Positions 28,703 to 38,208 of a DNA stretch of 64,000 nucleotides are shown here, piece by piece. The first letter of the stretch is position 1, and each line of letters begins with the position of its first letter. The notes beneath the pieces are model-generated. The model searched no databases, was not told the origin of the DNA, and was given only the letters and a program-made list of their open reading frames with translations. This stretch comes from Bacteroidota bacterium (GTDB taxonomy: Bacteria; Bacteroidota; Ignavibacteria; Palsa-1295), in the NCBI GenBank assembly GCA_021324735.1, contig JAJPIO010000013.1:1-64000 (forward strand), in the 5' to 3' direction. The position numbers and the translations under genes were made by a program.

Positions 28703-29557
28703 ATGGACCTTTCCTTTATTACCCACACGTGGTGGGGTGCTTTACTTTTTGTCGTTGCATGCGGACACATCACGATCATGTGCACATCGCTTTACATGCA
28801 CCGCTCGATGGCGCATCAGGGCGTAAAGTTCAACCCCGTTATTAGCTGGGCGATGCGCTTCTGGCTCTGGTTCTTTACCGGCATGAGCACACGCGAGTGG
28901 GTTGCCGTTCACCGGAAACATCACGCACATTGCGAAACAGAAGAAGACCCGCATTCGCCGGTCATTCATGGTTGGGCGCAAATTCTCTTTTTCGGAGTGA
29001 ACTATTACCGCAAAGCCTACCGCGACCCGGCAACGATGGAGCGCTTCACGAAAGGCTGCCCTAACGATGTCATCGAGCGAAAACTCTTCATGCCACACAA
29101 AGTATGGGGCATCTTAATATTGCTGGCCGTCGATATCGCTCTATTTGGATTTATCACCGGCCCACTCGTCTGGGGCGGACAAGTATTGTGGGTACCGTTT
29201 TGGGCGGCCGGTGTGGTAAACGGTTTGGGACACACGATCGGCTATCGCAATTATAAAGTGCGCGATGCCAGTCGTAATCTCATTCCGCTCGGCCTTTTAC
29301 TCTCCGGAGAAGAGCTTCACAACAATCATCACAAATTCCCCTCGAGCGCGCGCTTTAGTATGCGCTGGTTCGAGTTCGACATGGGCTGGTGGTACATTCA
29401 GGCGCTTCGCCTCATCGGTCTTGCCAAAGTAAAAGTCGTGCAATCCGGCGCTGCCGATTTCAAAGAGCGCGCCCGCTTGGCAAAAGAAGCGGCGATCGAC
29501 CGCGTCATCCATGCGGCCGTCGCACCAAAGATCGCCTCTGCCGCCGTCGACGCATAG
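28703..29557 (+). CDS. Fatty acid desaturase (acyl-CoA delta-9 type)
   Basis: Three His boxes HRSMAH, HRKHHAH, ELHNNHH. Confidence 0.92.
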   Translation: MDLSFITHTWWGALLFVVACGHITIMCTSLYMHRSMAHQGVKFNPVISWAMRFWLWFFTGMSTREWVAVHRKHHAHCETEEDPHSPVIHGWAQILFFGVNYYRKAYRDPATMERFTKGCPNDVIERKLFMPHKVWGILILLAVDIALFGFITGPLVWGGQVLWVPFWAAGVVNGLGHTIGYRNYKVRDASRNLIPLGLLLSGEELHNNHHKFPSSARFSMRWFEFDMGWWYIQALRLIGLAKVKVVQSGAADFKERARLAKEAAIDRVIHAAVAPKIASAAVDA

Positions 29558-29607
29558 CTTCTGACCCATAGCTGCTATTGAATGTTTGGGGTAACCCAGT
29601 GGTTACC

Positions 29608-29640
29608 AAAGCGACCGTATGGCCACCATGCGGTCGCTTT
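29608..29640 (+). terminator. Hairpin downstream of desaturase
   Basis: aaagcgaccg-tatggccaccatg-cggtcgcttt followed by gtaattt. Confidence 0.65.
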
Positions 29641-29647
29641 GTAATTT

Positions 29648-30943
29648 ATGGACCGCCGAACATTTTTAAAGATGACTGCAGCCTCCACCGCAACTCTGCC
29701 GTCTATCCTCCACACGTCTGCCGCCAACGGGTATAGCAAGCCACTCCTACCCATCGCCGAAGATGAAAAATATTGGAATGCTATTCGCGAGGATTTCCCG
29801 ATCACGCATAATCTCCTTTATTTCAATAATGGCACGATGGGTCCCAGCCCTCGCCAGGTAACAGAGCGAGTAACGAAGCGGGTCGAGCATGTCGATGCCA
29901 CAGGAGATTATGGTGGAGACTACGAGGGTATTCGTAAGGCCATTGCCCGAGTCATCCATGCCGATAGCGGCGATCATATTGCGTTCACTCACAATGTTAG
30001 CGAAGCGATCTCGATCGTGTCCAGTGGTATCGACCTTAAAGCTGGCGACGAAGTACTGCTGACTACGCAGGAACATGCTGGCAATGCGATCCCGTGGCTT
30101 GCTCGTAAGAACCGCGATGGCATTGTAATAAAGTTTGTATCGCTAACGGATTCGAATTGGAATCCACTGAGCGACGACGAGTTCGTTCAACGCGTAAGCG
30201 ATGCCATCACGCCGCGAACTCGCGCGATCTCCATGCCGCACCTGACCTGCACGACGGGCCACATGCTGCCTATTAAACGGCTCACTGCACTTGCTCGTGA
30301 AAAAGCGCAAAAGAATGGCGCACCCATTTGGTTTTTAGCCGATGGCGCTCATCCGCCGGGAATGCTGGAAACCGATGTACGCGATCTCGGCGTGCATGCC
30401 TACGCTTCATGTGGACATAAATGGTTGTTGGGACCCAAAGGTATTGGCTTCCTTTATATCTCCGAAGAATTTATTCCTCATGTGATCCCAACCTGGAGCG
30501 GCGGCGAAGCCGATAAATATTGGGGCTATGATGCACGGCTCGAATTTTTACCTACCGCTTCCAGATACGATTTTGCTACGCAAAATTTTGCTCTCTTCGA
30601 TGGCCTGGAAGCGGCAATTGAATACATGGAGAAGATCGGCTTCGATAAGATAGAAGCACGAGTACAATATCTCACTACCAAACTGCGTAATGGCTTGCGT
30701 GAGTTAGCGCCGGGTCACTTCCGATTTCTTACGCCAGAATCCTCCCTTACCGGCCTGACCACCATTAAGCTCGATAAGATGGATTATAAGAAGTTCGCCG
30801 AAGACCTTATAACGAAATATAAGATTCGCACTCGCATCGTGCCGGAAGGCAACCTGGAAGCCAATCGCTTCAGCGCGCATATTTATACCTCTCCGGAGAA
30901 CATAGAGAAGTTTTTGGAGGGGACGCGATCGGTGTTATCGTGA
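29648..30943 (+). CDS. Aminotransferase class V (isopenicillin N epimerase-like), Tat-type signal
   Basis: MDRRTFLKMTAASTATLPSIL Tat signal; FNNGTMGPSPRQV; ADGAHPPGMLETDVRDLGVHAYASCGHKWLLGPKGIGFLY PLP-Lys motif. Confidence 0.9.
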   Translation: MDRRTFLKMTAASTATLPSILHTSAANGYSKPLLPIAEDEKYWNAIREDFPITHNLLYFNNGTMGPSPRQVTERVTKRVEHVDATGDYGGDYEGIRKAIARVIHADSGDHIAFTHNVSEAISIVSSGIDLKAGDEVLLTTQEHAGNAIPWLARKNRDGIVIKFVSLTDSNWNPLSDDEFVQRVSDAITPRTRAISMPHLTCTTGHMLPIKRLTALAREKAQKNGAPIWFLADGAHPPGMLETDVRDLGVHAYASCGHKWLLGPKGIGFLYISEEFIPHVIPTWSGGEADKYWGYDARLEFLPTASRYDFATQNFALFDGLEAAIEYMEKIGFDKIEARVQYLTTKLRNGLRELAPGHFRFLTPESSLTGLTTIKLDKMDYKKFAEDLITKYKIRTRIVPEGNLEANRFSAHIYTSPENIEKFLEGTRSVLS

Positions 30944-30944
30944 T

Positions 30945-31080
30945 CATCAAAGAGATCCCTCTTCATCGATCCAGAAATCCATCTAATCGCAAAAATCCAG
31001 ATTCAAAAGATCGCAGAATTGGGATGAGTCGCAGCCAACCGATCCAGAAAATCCATCCAATCCCGCAAATCCTGGTTATG
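30945..31080. repeat. Dispersed short repeat segment (CCAGAAATCC / AATCCTGGTT type)
   Basis: gatccagaaatccatctaatcgcaaaaatccagattcaaaagatcgcagaattggg...gatccagaaaatccatccaatcccgcaaatcctggtt. Confidence 0.6.
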
Positions 31081-31083
31081 GAT

Positions 31084-31839
31084 TTACATACCCCAACTGA
31101 TAATTCCTTCGAGGCCTTCGACCTGTCGGACCAGTTGTTCGGTGGGCATTACGAATTCGGTGTGATGGAATCCACCCATGAGGCGCATCGCGGGCGAGAG
31201 GCGGATGCCAATCCCTGCCATACCGGATAAGTATTCGCGAAAATGCATTGTCGTCTCGAGTTCGGAGTAGAGGAAAATGTCATCTGGTGAGGATTGAAAC
31301 CTCACACGAATGAACGGTGCATCGACGAACGGCTCAGCACGATTGTTACCAGTCTGATAATGTGCCACACCGGCTGTAAGCAGGAACATACCATCGTTAT
31401 TGATATCGCTGGTGAGTCCGAACGAATAGAACAGTAAATGGTGGGCGACGTGCAGTGCCTGGGCTTGCATGCCCACATGCGTACCATCGAGCATCGCAAT
31501 GCGAGTATACTCGACCGCAATGCGCCCGTACTTGCCAAGTTCGTACGGATCGGTTGGAATATTTGTTGGTGGCGCAAGCGACATCTCGACACGAAGTCCG
31601 GGTGGCGTTGAAGCGACCTTCGGCAACATGCAAAATGGAACAACAGCGTTATCGGCTTCATCGGAGTGGTCGTTCGCCATTTCGGGACCACCAGCGGAAT
31701 ACGGAATATTCTGGGCGTGTGAGATCGTTGGCAGTACTGCCAAAGTGATCACTACAACCAGTATCGTTACGAGGCGAGCGGGTCGGTCTACGTTCGATGA
31801 GCGCTTAGGAGAGATCCGCTGGCAAACCTGGGCAATCAT
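31084..31839 (-). CDS. Hypothetical exported protein
   Basis: Signal-like MIAQVCQRISPKRSSNVDRPARLVTILVVVITLAVLPTISHAQ; possible upstream start at 31884. Confidence 0.6.
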   Translation of the reverse strand: MIAQVCQRISPKRSSNVDRPARLVTILVVVITLAVLPTISHAQNIPYSAGGPEMANDHSDEADNAVVPFCMLPKVASTPPGLRVEMSLAPPTNIPTDPYELGKYGRIAVEYTRIAMLDGTHVGMQAQALHVAHHLLFYSFGLTSDINNDGMFLLTAGVAHYQTGNNRAEPFVDAPFIRVRFQSSPDDIFLYSELETTMHFREYLSGMAGIGIRLSPAMRLMGGFHHTEFVMPTEQLVRQVEGLEGIISWGM

Positions 31840-32087
31840 AGTTGCTCCTTTTTCTCCCTCAATTGTTATAGTATACGAGGGCATGTTTCGGATAGTTTTA
31901 AACTAATTGATATTTAGCTCGTAAAAGGCCCCGAAATCGAGAAGTAGACACAAACCCAGAGACAATACTGTCGTATTTTTGTACAGAGAAAGACGATATT
32001 GTCTCACATTCACACAGCGAGAGTCTGCAACTTGCAGAACGGGACTTTGAGACGGTTTTTTAACGCATTGGATTCATAAAAGATTTT

Positions 32088-33491
32088 ATGGCTTACGATT
32101 ATGATGTGATAGTTCTTGGTGGTGGCCCCGGTGGGTATCCCGCAGCAATTCGTTCAGCGCAACTCGGTAAAAAAGTGGCTTGCGTCGAACGCGATCGCCT
32201 GGGCGGGATCTGCCTTAATTGGGGATGTATTCCAACCAAAGCGTTGCTCAAGAATGCAGAGATCTATCACACGATGCAGATCGCACCGGAAGAATGGGGA
32301 ATCGCCTACGATAATCTGCGTATCGATTTTTCAAAAGTGATCAAACGCTCGCGCGATGTTTCGGACCGCGTCGTTAAGGGCATTGAATTCTTATTCCGAA
32401 AAAACAAGGTCGATCACATCAAAGGCTTTGGAGTACTCACCGGAAAGAACTCGCTGGAAGTAACGGATGCAACGGGTGCCAAGCGTACGATCACTGCTCA
32501 GAATATTGTGATCGCGACCGGTGCACGCGCACGCCAGCTCCCGAACCTCAAACCGGATGGCAAACAGGTGCTCTCCTCTACCGAAGCCATGATCATGGAC
32601 CACATCCCAGAATCTATGACGATCATCGGAGCCGGCGCCATCGGAATGGAGTTCGCCTATTTTTATAAGACGTTCGGCACGAAGATCTCCATCGTCGAGA
32701 TGATGCCGAATTTACTTCCGATCGAAGACACGGAAGTTTCGACCGAGATCGAAAAGATCTACAAGCGGCAAGGATATCAGATCTTTACGAAGCACAAGGT
32801 CAATGACGTAAAGCTCGAAAAGAATTCGACAAAGGTCGAGATCGAAGCAGTCGATGGCGGTGCTAAGCAAACGCTCGAAGCAGAGTGCGTGCTCGTTGCC
32901 ATCGGTGTACAAGGCAATACTGAAAATATTGGCCTGGAGAAGCTCGGCATTAAAATGACGAAGGGCTTTATCGACGTCGATGATTATATGCAGTCCAGCG
33001 TACCGGGCATTTATGCGATCGGTGACGTTGCGGGTCCGCCGTGGCTCGCTCACGTGGCAACACATGAAGGTATTATCGCCGCCGAGCACCTTGCAGGTCA
33101 TCATCCACACGCGCTCGATTACGACAACATTCCTGGCTGTACGTATTGCCAGCCGCAGGTTGCCAGCGTTGGCCTGACCGAGCGTGCTGCAAAGGCTGCC
33201 GGCATCGAGTATAAGGTCGGTAAATTTCCATTCACGGCTCTTGGTAAAGCCCGTGCGGCCGGCGAGACCGATGGCTTTGTTAAGCTCATCATCGGTACGA
33301 AATACGATGAGATCTTAGGAGCACACCTTATTGGCAACGAAGCAACGGAAATGCTCCAGGAGCTTGTCATTGCACGTGCACATGGGGCTACTGGTATGTC
33401 GATCACAAAGACGATCCATCCGCACCCGACCTTCTCTGAAGCAGTGATGGAGGCGGCCTCTGTTGCAGAAGGCGAACCGATCCATTTATAA
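32088..33491 (+). CDS. lpdA: Dihydrolipoyl dehydrogenase
   Basis: YDVIVLGGGPGGYPAAIRSAQLGKKVACVERDRLGGICLNWGCIPTKALL; C-terminal HPHPTFSEAVMEA. Confidence 0.95.
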   Translation: MAYDYDVIVLGGGPGGYPAAIRSAQLGKKVACVERDRLGGICLNWGCIPTKALLKNAEIYHTMQIAPEEWGIAYDNLRIDFSKVIKRSRDVSDRVVKGIEFLFRKNKVDHIKGFGVLTGKNSLEVTDATGAKRTITAQNIVIATGARARQLPNLKPDGKQVLSSTEAMIMDHIPESMTIIGAGAIGMEFAYFYKTFGTKISIVEMMPNLLPIEDTEVSTEIEKIYKRQGYQIFTKHKVNDVKLEKNSTKVEIEAVDGGAKQTLEAECVLVAIGVQGNTENIGLEKLGIKMTKGFIDVDDYMQSSVPGIYAIGDVAGPPWLAHVATHEGIIAAEHLAGHHPHALDYDNIPGCTYCQPQVASVGLTERAAKAAGIEYKVGKFPFTALGKARAAGETDGFVKLIIGTKYDEILGAHLIGNEATEMLQELVIARAHGATGMSITKTIHPHPTFSEAVMEAASVAEGEPIHL

Positions 33492-33507
33492 TCGGTTCAT
33501 ACTCGCC

Positions 33508-34245
33508 ATGGAGTTTGTTGTCGAGAGTCGAAATCGTTTTGAGGGAGGGACCGTGGACGCGGTCTCTCTCTCGTTTCGAATAGAGGACGGCAAGCTCATA
33601 GCAGCGGATTCCGCAGGCATTCTTCCCTCTGTAACCGTTCAGGCGTTTCGTCCCGAGCATGATATTTTTTATCATACTCCAGAACCGCTTACACCAGCGG
33701 AGCTCCATGAAGAAGTAGCGATCCATATTCCGCAGACGCTGCATGAATCGCTGAACGATCGAGTCTTTCCGAGTACACTCGGCTCGCTTGTACTGATGCA
33801 ATACACAAATCCGGTCTATCCGTCGATCTCTCCTCTTGCGGCATTACGGGAAATATTGCTCGCAGATGGGAGTGTCAATTCGGCGATATTGCAAGCAGAT
33901 AACGGTGGGCTGCTGTTCGTCCGCAAAGCGGGCGAACATTTTGAAGCGCATGCTTCAGCCCACTCGTTAAAAACCTTTCTCGCTCTTCCGGAAGACGAAC
34001 GCGATACAATATTCCCTGATTTTGTCGCATCGGAGATCATCATGAGCGGCTACGATCTGGATCATTTCGAAGAACTCAATCTCGGTCCACTGGAAGAGTC
34101 GCGCCGAATTGCTGTTTCCGATTTTTTAAGCATCAGCACTTTTACGGAGGATGCGCTTAAAGCGGTCGAACTCGAGCCGCATCTTTATACTCTTTGCATT
34201 GGTGCCGCATCGGTGTTCGCGCAGATCACTAAAGAAGCGGCATGA
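33508..34245 (+). CDS. DUF3822-like family protein (upstream of rsmD)
   Basis: LSFRIEDGKL...; 4-bp overlap with rsmD; position matches DUF3822 context in Bacteroidota. Confidence 0.5.
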   Translation: MEFVVESRNRFEGGTVDAVSLSFRIEDGKLIAADSAGILPSVTVQAFRPEHDIFYHTPEPLTPAELHEEVAIHIPQTLHESLNDRVFPSTLGSLVLMQYTNPVYPSISPLAALREILLADGSVNSAILQADNGGLLFVRKAGEHFEAHASAHSLKTFLALPEDERDTIFPDFVASEIIMSGYDLDHFEELNLGPLEESRRIAVSDFLSISTFTEDALKAVELEPHLYTLCIGAASVFAQITKEAA

Positions 34246-34784
34246 GGATCGTCGCTGGGCGGTTTCGCAGCCGAACGCTCATCGCTCCAAAGACGAGTGC
34301 TACCCGCCCCACCACCGACCGAGCACGCGAGAGCCTGTTCAATGTCCTAACCAATCATATTTCGTTTGAAGGCATCCGAGTGCTGGACCTCTTCGCCGGC
34401 TCGGGCGCGCTTGGTTTCGAAGCGCTGAGTCGTGGCGCAGAACACGTGATCTTCGTTGAACGAGATAAGCAAGCGATCGACACTATCAAAGCCAATGCAG
34501 AAGCATTAGGCGTTACCCTTGAAATACAGATCAAGAAGGAAGATGTTTTTACCTTTGTCACACACCACCACGATCTATATGACCTCATATTGAGCGATGC
34601 ACCTTACGATAGTGCGCCGGCTCGCTTGCAGTTACCGACTACTTTAGTCCACCGAATAGCAACCGGGGGAGTAATTGCCATCGAGCACCGCACTGGCGAT
34701 GAAATCGTTCTACCGGAAGGCACTCGCCTGATCCGTGAGTTAAAGGCCGGGGAAGCCAGTTTTACGATCTTTCAACTATCGTGA
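34242..34784 (+). CDS. rsmD: 16S rRNA (guanine(966)-N(2))-methyltransferase RsmD
   Basis: MRIVAGRFRSRTLIAPK...RPTTDRARESLFNVL...VLDLFAGSGALGFEALSRGA...LSDAPYD. Confidence 0.94.
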   Translation: MRIVAGRFRSRTLIAPKTSATRPTTDRARESLFNVLTNHISFEGIRVLDLFAGSGALGFEALSRGAEHVIFVERDKQAIDTIKANAEALGVTLEIQIKKEDVFTFVTHHHDLYDLILSDAPYDSAPARLQLPTTLVHRIATGGVIAIEHRTGDEIVLPEGTRLIRELKAGEASFTIFQLS

Positions 34785-35296
34785 ACGAGCACAAAAAGAC
34801 TGTAGTGATCTATCCGGGCACGTTCGACCCGATCACGAACGGGCATCTTGATATCATCGAACGCGCCAGCGAGCTCTTCGACGAAGTGATCGTGGCACTG
34901 GCACGGAATAGCCAGAAATCGCCGCTCTTTTCGGAGCAGGAACGGCTCAAGCTTGTCGAACGAAGCCTGATGGAATGCTGCCCACACCGCACGAACATCC
35001 GCACCGATGCTTTCCAGGGATTGCTCGTCGAATACGCAACGGCTCGCAATGCGACGGCCGTCGTGCGCGGGCTACGCGCCATGAGCGATTTCGAATACGA
35101 ATTCCAAATGGCACTCATGAACCGCAAACTCGCACCCACGATAAGTACGGTTTTTCTCATGCCGCACGAAGAATACACCTATCTCAACTCGACGATCATT
35201 CGTGAGTTGGCGCGATATGGTAAAGATGTTTCCGACTTTGTACCGAACGTTGTCGCAGCAGCACTAAAAGAGAAGTTCGAGATAAAATATCACTAA
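34781..35296 (+). CDS. coaD: Pantetheine-phosphate adenylyltransferase
   Basis: [39 protein letters not shown] start overlapping rsmD stop. Confidence 0.97.
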   Translation: MNEHKKTVVIYPGTFDPITNGHLDIIERASELFDEVIVALARNSQKSPLFSEQERLKLVERSLMECCPHRTNIRTDAFQGLLVEYATARNATAVVRGLRAMSDFEYEFQMALMNRKLAPTISTVFLMPHEEYTYLNSTIIRELARYGKDVSDFVPNVVAAALKEKFEIKYH

Positions 35297-35340
35297 AGAA
35301 GTCAAGCGCTAAGCAAGTAAACTTCTCTCAGATCCAACAC

Positions 35341-36225
35341 GTGGAAGCACCACACATAGCCCGGAGATCTCCACTGCTTCTAAATGAGGAGCAAACGTCG
35401 CACGTCCTCGAGATCTTTATTCGAGAAGAGGTTCGGCGTACCGGACTGAACAAAGTGGTTTTGGGCCTCTCGGGTGGCGTTGATTCCGCTTTGTCAACAT
35501 ACCTCGCAGTTCGCGCTCTGGGCCGCGAGAATGTGCACGTCGTACTCATGCCCTACCGCACTTCGTCACCCGAAAGCATTAGTGATGCTGAGACGGTCGT
35601 AAAGGACCTCGGCATTTCGTCAGAGGTCTTTGATATTACAAATGCAGCCGAAGGCTTTTTCAGCATACCACCGAATCCGTTTACGCAAGGTGATAGCAAG
35701 GATTGGAGCGACCCCTCGCTGCGCGGACGTCGCGGTAATATTTTTGCGCGCCTGCGTATGATCGTTCTGTACGACCGCTCGTTCGCTATGAACGCACTCG
35801 TGCTTGGCACATCGAACAAGACGGAATCGCTGCTCGGGTATACGACGATCTTTGGTGATAACGCGAGCGCTATTAATCCACTTGGCGATCTTTACAAAAC
35901 ACAAGTATGGCAGCTTTCGAAATATGTCGGCGTGTCACAGAGCATTATCGATAAGCAGCCTTCCGCCGATCTCTGGCCCGGACAAACCGACGAAGCGGAG
36001 CTCGGCCTGACCTATCGGGAAGTCGACGAACTGCTTTACTACATGGTAGACGAGCGATCGCGTGACGAGGAATTAGTGGCCCGAGGATTTAAGCCCGAAT
36101 TCATCGCGAAGATACGCGAGAAAATACGTCGTTCACAGTTCAAGCGCCGACCGCCGATCATTGCAAAAGTATCGAGCCGGACGATCAATGCAGATTTCAG
36201 ATATCCGAGGGATTGGGGGACATAG
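35341..36225 (+). CDS. nadE: NAD(+) synthase (ammonia-dependent type)
   Basis: [23 protein letters not shown]...[45 protein letters not shown] start. Confidence 0.95.
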   Translation: MEAPHIARRSPLLLNEEQTSHVLEIFIREEVRRTGLNKVVLGLSGGVDSALSTYLAVRALGRENVHVVLMPYRTSSPESISDAETVVKDLGISSEVFDITNAAEGFFSIPPNPFTQGDSKDWSDPSLRGRRGNIFARLRMIVLYDRSFAMNALVLGTSNKTESLLGYTTIFGDNASAINPLGDLYKTQVWQLSKYVGVSQSIIDKQPSADLWPGQTDEAELGLTYREVDELLYYMVDERSRDEELVARGFKPEFIAKIREKIRRSQFKRRPPIIAKVSSRTINADFRYPRDWGT

Positions 36226-36230
36226 AACCA

Positions 36231-36514
36231 AAACCAGGATTTACAGGATGCAAAAGATTATAAGGATTGATTTCAGGATTTATAAAAGGATGTCAGGAAT
36301 GGTAGCGATCTTTCGATGCGTCAAAATAAGAAATTTTGGTAAGAAGAGATTTTTAGATTCAAAAGATAAGGTATAAAAAAAGTGCAAGCGATGATAGAAG
36401 TTAGAAGATAATCCTTCCAAAATCTTTAAAATCAATCCTTACTATCTTTTGCATCCTGTAAATCTTGGTTTTGCATCTTGTAAATCCTGGTTTTGAATTT
36501 TGTAAATCTTGGTC
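36231..36514. repeat. Inverted plus tandem 22-bp repeat region between nadE and ispF
   Basis: Left arm 36231-36281 matches reverse complement of ~36421-36470; then tgtaaatc(t/c)tggtttt... at 36457, 36479 and 36501 (period 22). Confidence 0.9.
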
Positions 36515-36985
36515 ATGGTAGGATTCGGTTATGATGTTCATCGCTTAGCTGCTGGCGAGACGCTCGTCTTAGGCGGCGTTGTGCTGGAATCTCGATTAGG
36601 CACGGTCGCGCATTCGGATGGTGACGTGCTGGTCCATGCCATTATGGATGCGCTGCTCGGCGCATTGTCGCTCGGCGATATTGGGCTTCACTTTCCCGAT
36701 ACTAAAGAAGAATGGCGCGGCGCCGATTCTATTTCGATGCTAAAACGCGTGCATCACATAATTCAAAATGAAGGCGCCCATATTGTAAATATCGATTCGA
36801 CGATTGTTTTGGAAGCACCGCGTCTGCGGCCGCACATCGATGCCATGCGTGCCAGAATTGCAGAAGCAGTTGGGCTGGATATTAAACGCGTCTCTATAAA
36901 AGCAACCACGAGCGAGCGCCTCGGATTTGTTGGTCGAGAAGAAGGAGTGGCTGCCTACGCGATAGCTCAGGTCGAACTCGAATAA
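36515..36985 (+). CDS. ispF: 2-C-methyl-D-erythritol 2,4-cyclodiphosphate synthase
   Basis: MVGFGYDVHRLAAGETLVLGGV...HSDGDVLVHAIMDALLGAL...DIGLHFPDT...KATTSERLGFVGREEGVAAYA. Confidence 0.97.
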   Translation: MVGFGYDVHRLAAGETLVLGGVVLESRLGTVAHSDGDVLVHAIMDALLGALSLGDIGLHFPDTKEEWRGADSISMLKRVHHIIQNEGAHIVNIDSTIVLEAPRLRPHIDAMRARIAEAVGLDIKRVSIKATTSERLGFVGREEGVAAYAIAQVELE

Positions 36986-38163
36986 GAGCGTTCGATCGTG
37001 TGACTATCACCTGTTACCTGAAATGCAAGCAGCACGGCAATAGTCGAAAACACCGCGGCGACGTATAGCAGCCAATTCGGGTGCAGCGCACCGATGAGCC
37101 ATCCGCCTAAGATCGGGGTGATCGCTCGCGAAAAGCTTTCGAGAGAGGATGATACTCCGAGAGCTCCTCCTTTTCGGTTTGGCGGCGCATGCTGAGAGAT
37201 AAGACTGGAAATAACCGGACGTGTTACACCGGTACCAAAGGACAAGATCACCGCGACAATAATAAGCGTCGGCACGGTTTGACTGAATGCAAGCCCCAGA
37301 TGTCCGACAGTCATTGCTGCGAGTCCTAATCGCAGGGACTTGATCTCTCCCAAATTCTTGACAAGCGGTCGGATCACTCCCCCTTGCCACAATATCCCGA
37401 GCACACCAACGAAGCCAAGGAATAGACCGATATCCTCCGGCGTGAAGTTCAGCTTGATCATCGCAAAGAGCGAGAACATCGACATGAAAAGGGTGAACGG
37501 CAGAACAAAGAAGAGAAACGTCAGGAGCAACATGCGCAGACTCGGAATACGCAGATATTCGATAATGCGCGTGTAGTAATGGAATCCGAACGTGGTACTT
37601 TCGTCTCGAACGTGATGGTGCTCTTTGAGATAGAATGTGCTTAGCAATGTGCTCGAAAGCGCGAATGCCGCCCCGACCATCGCCGGTACGGCGTAGCCAA
37701 AGTGTTGAGCGAGCACGCCTCCGATCGGCATTCCAATGACAAATCCAACCCCGAACGCAATACCGATGATAGCCATGGCTTGAGAGCGCTCTTCGGGCTT
37801 CGTGACGTCCGCTATGTAAGCAGAAGCGATCGTTACATTACCACCACTGATACCATCAATGATTCGAGAGAGAAAGAGAATAGGGATCGAGTTCGCGACC
37901 GCAAGCAGAATAAACCCGATCATGGAGCCTATCTGCGAATAGATCAGGAGCGGCCGTCGTCCGAATTTATCGCTAAGACCGCCCAAGACCGGCCCGGCAA
38001 AGAACTGGCATACCGAATAACTCGCGAGGATATACCCGACCATTTCCGACGACGCGCCAAACTGCGCCGCGTAGAACGGGATCATCGGAATGATGATCGT
38101 AAAGCCGATGAGGTCGATCACCACGACGACCGCGATCGGAATGAGGGCCTTGTTCTTAAACAT
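36967..38163 (-). CDS. MFS transporter, TetA/drug-efflux-like
   Basis: 398 aa polytopic; GPVLGGLSDKFGRRPLL; ISSLISQHAPPNRKGGALGVSSSLESFSRAI. Confidence 0.92.
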   Translation of the reverse strand: MFKNKALIPIAVVVVIDLIGFTIIIPMIPFYAAQFGASSEMVGYILASYSVCQFFAGPVLGGLSDKFGRRPLLIYSQIGSMIGFILLAVANSIPILFLSRIIDGISGGNVTIASAYIADVTKPEERSQAMAIIGIAFGVGFVIGMPIGGVLAQHFGYAVPAMVGAAFALSSTLLSTFYLKEHHHVRDESTTFGFHYYTRIIEYLRIPSLRMLLLTFLFFVLPFTLFMSMFSLFAMIKLNFTPEDIGLFLGFVGVLGILWQGGVIRPLVKNLGEIKSLRLGLAAMTVGHLGLAFSQTVPTLIIVAVILSFGTGVTRPVISSLISQHAPPNRKGGALGVSSSLESFSRAITPILGGWLIGALHPNWLLYVAAVFSTIAVLLAFQVTGDSHTIERSYSSST

Positions 38164-38190
38164 CGACCGCCTTAAACACGTAGGCGGTCG
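38164..38190 (-). terminator. Hairpin downstream of sigma-54 regulator gene
   Basis: cgaccgcc-ttaaacacgta-ggcggtcg; no strong U tract. Confidence 0.4.
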
Positions 38191-38208
38191 CTACCATCCC
38201 GGAAGACT

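Noticed and set aside
36457-36514. 22-bp periodic repeat as a CRISPR array
   Set aside because: No spacers between units; it is a direct tandem repeat adjoining an inverted copy
37702-38175. 157-aa Asp/Arg-rich ORF opposite the MFS transporter
   Set aside because: Low-complexity antisense artefact (RDR/DDR-rich), overlaps a clear MFS gene
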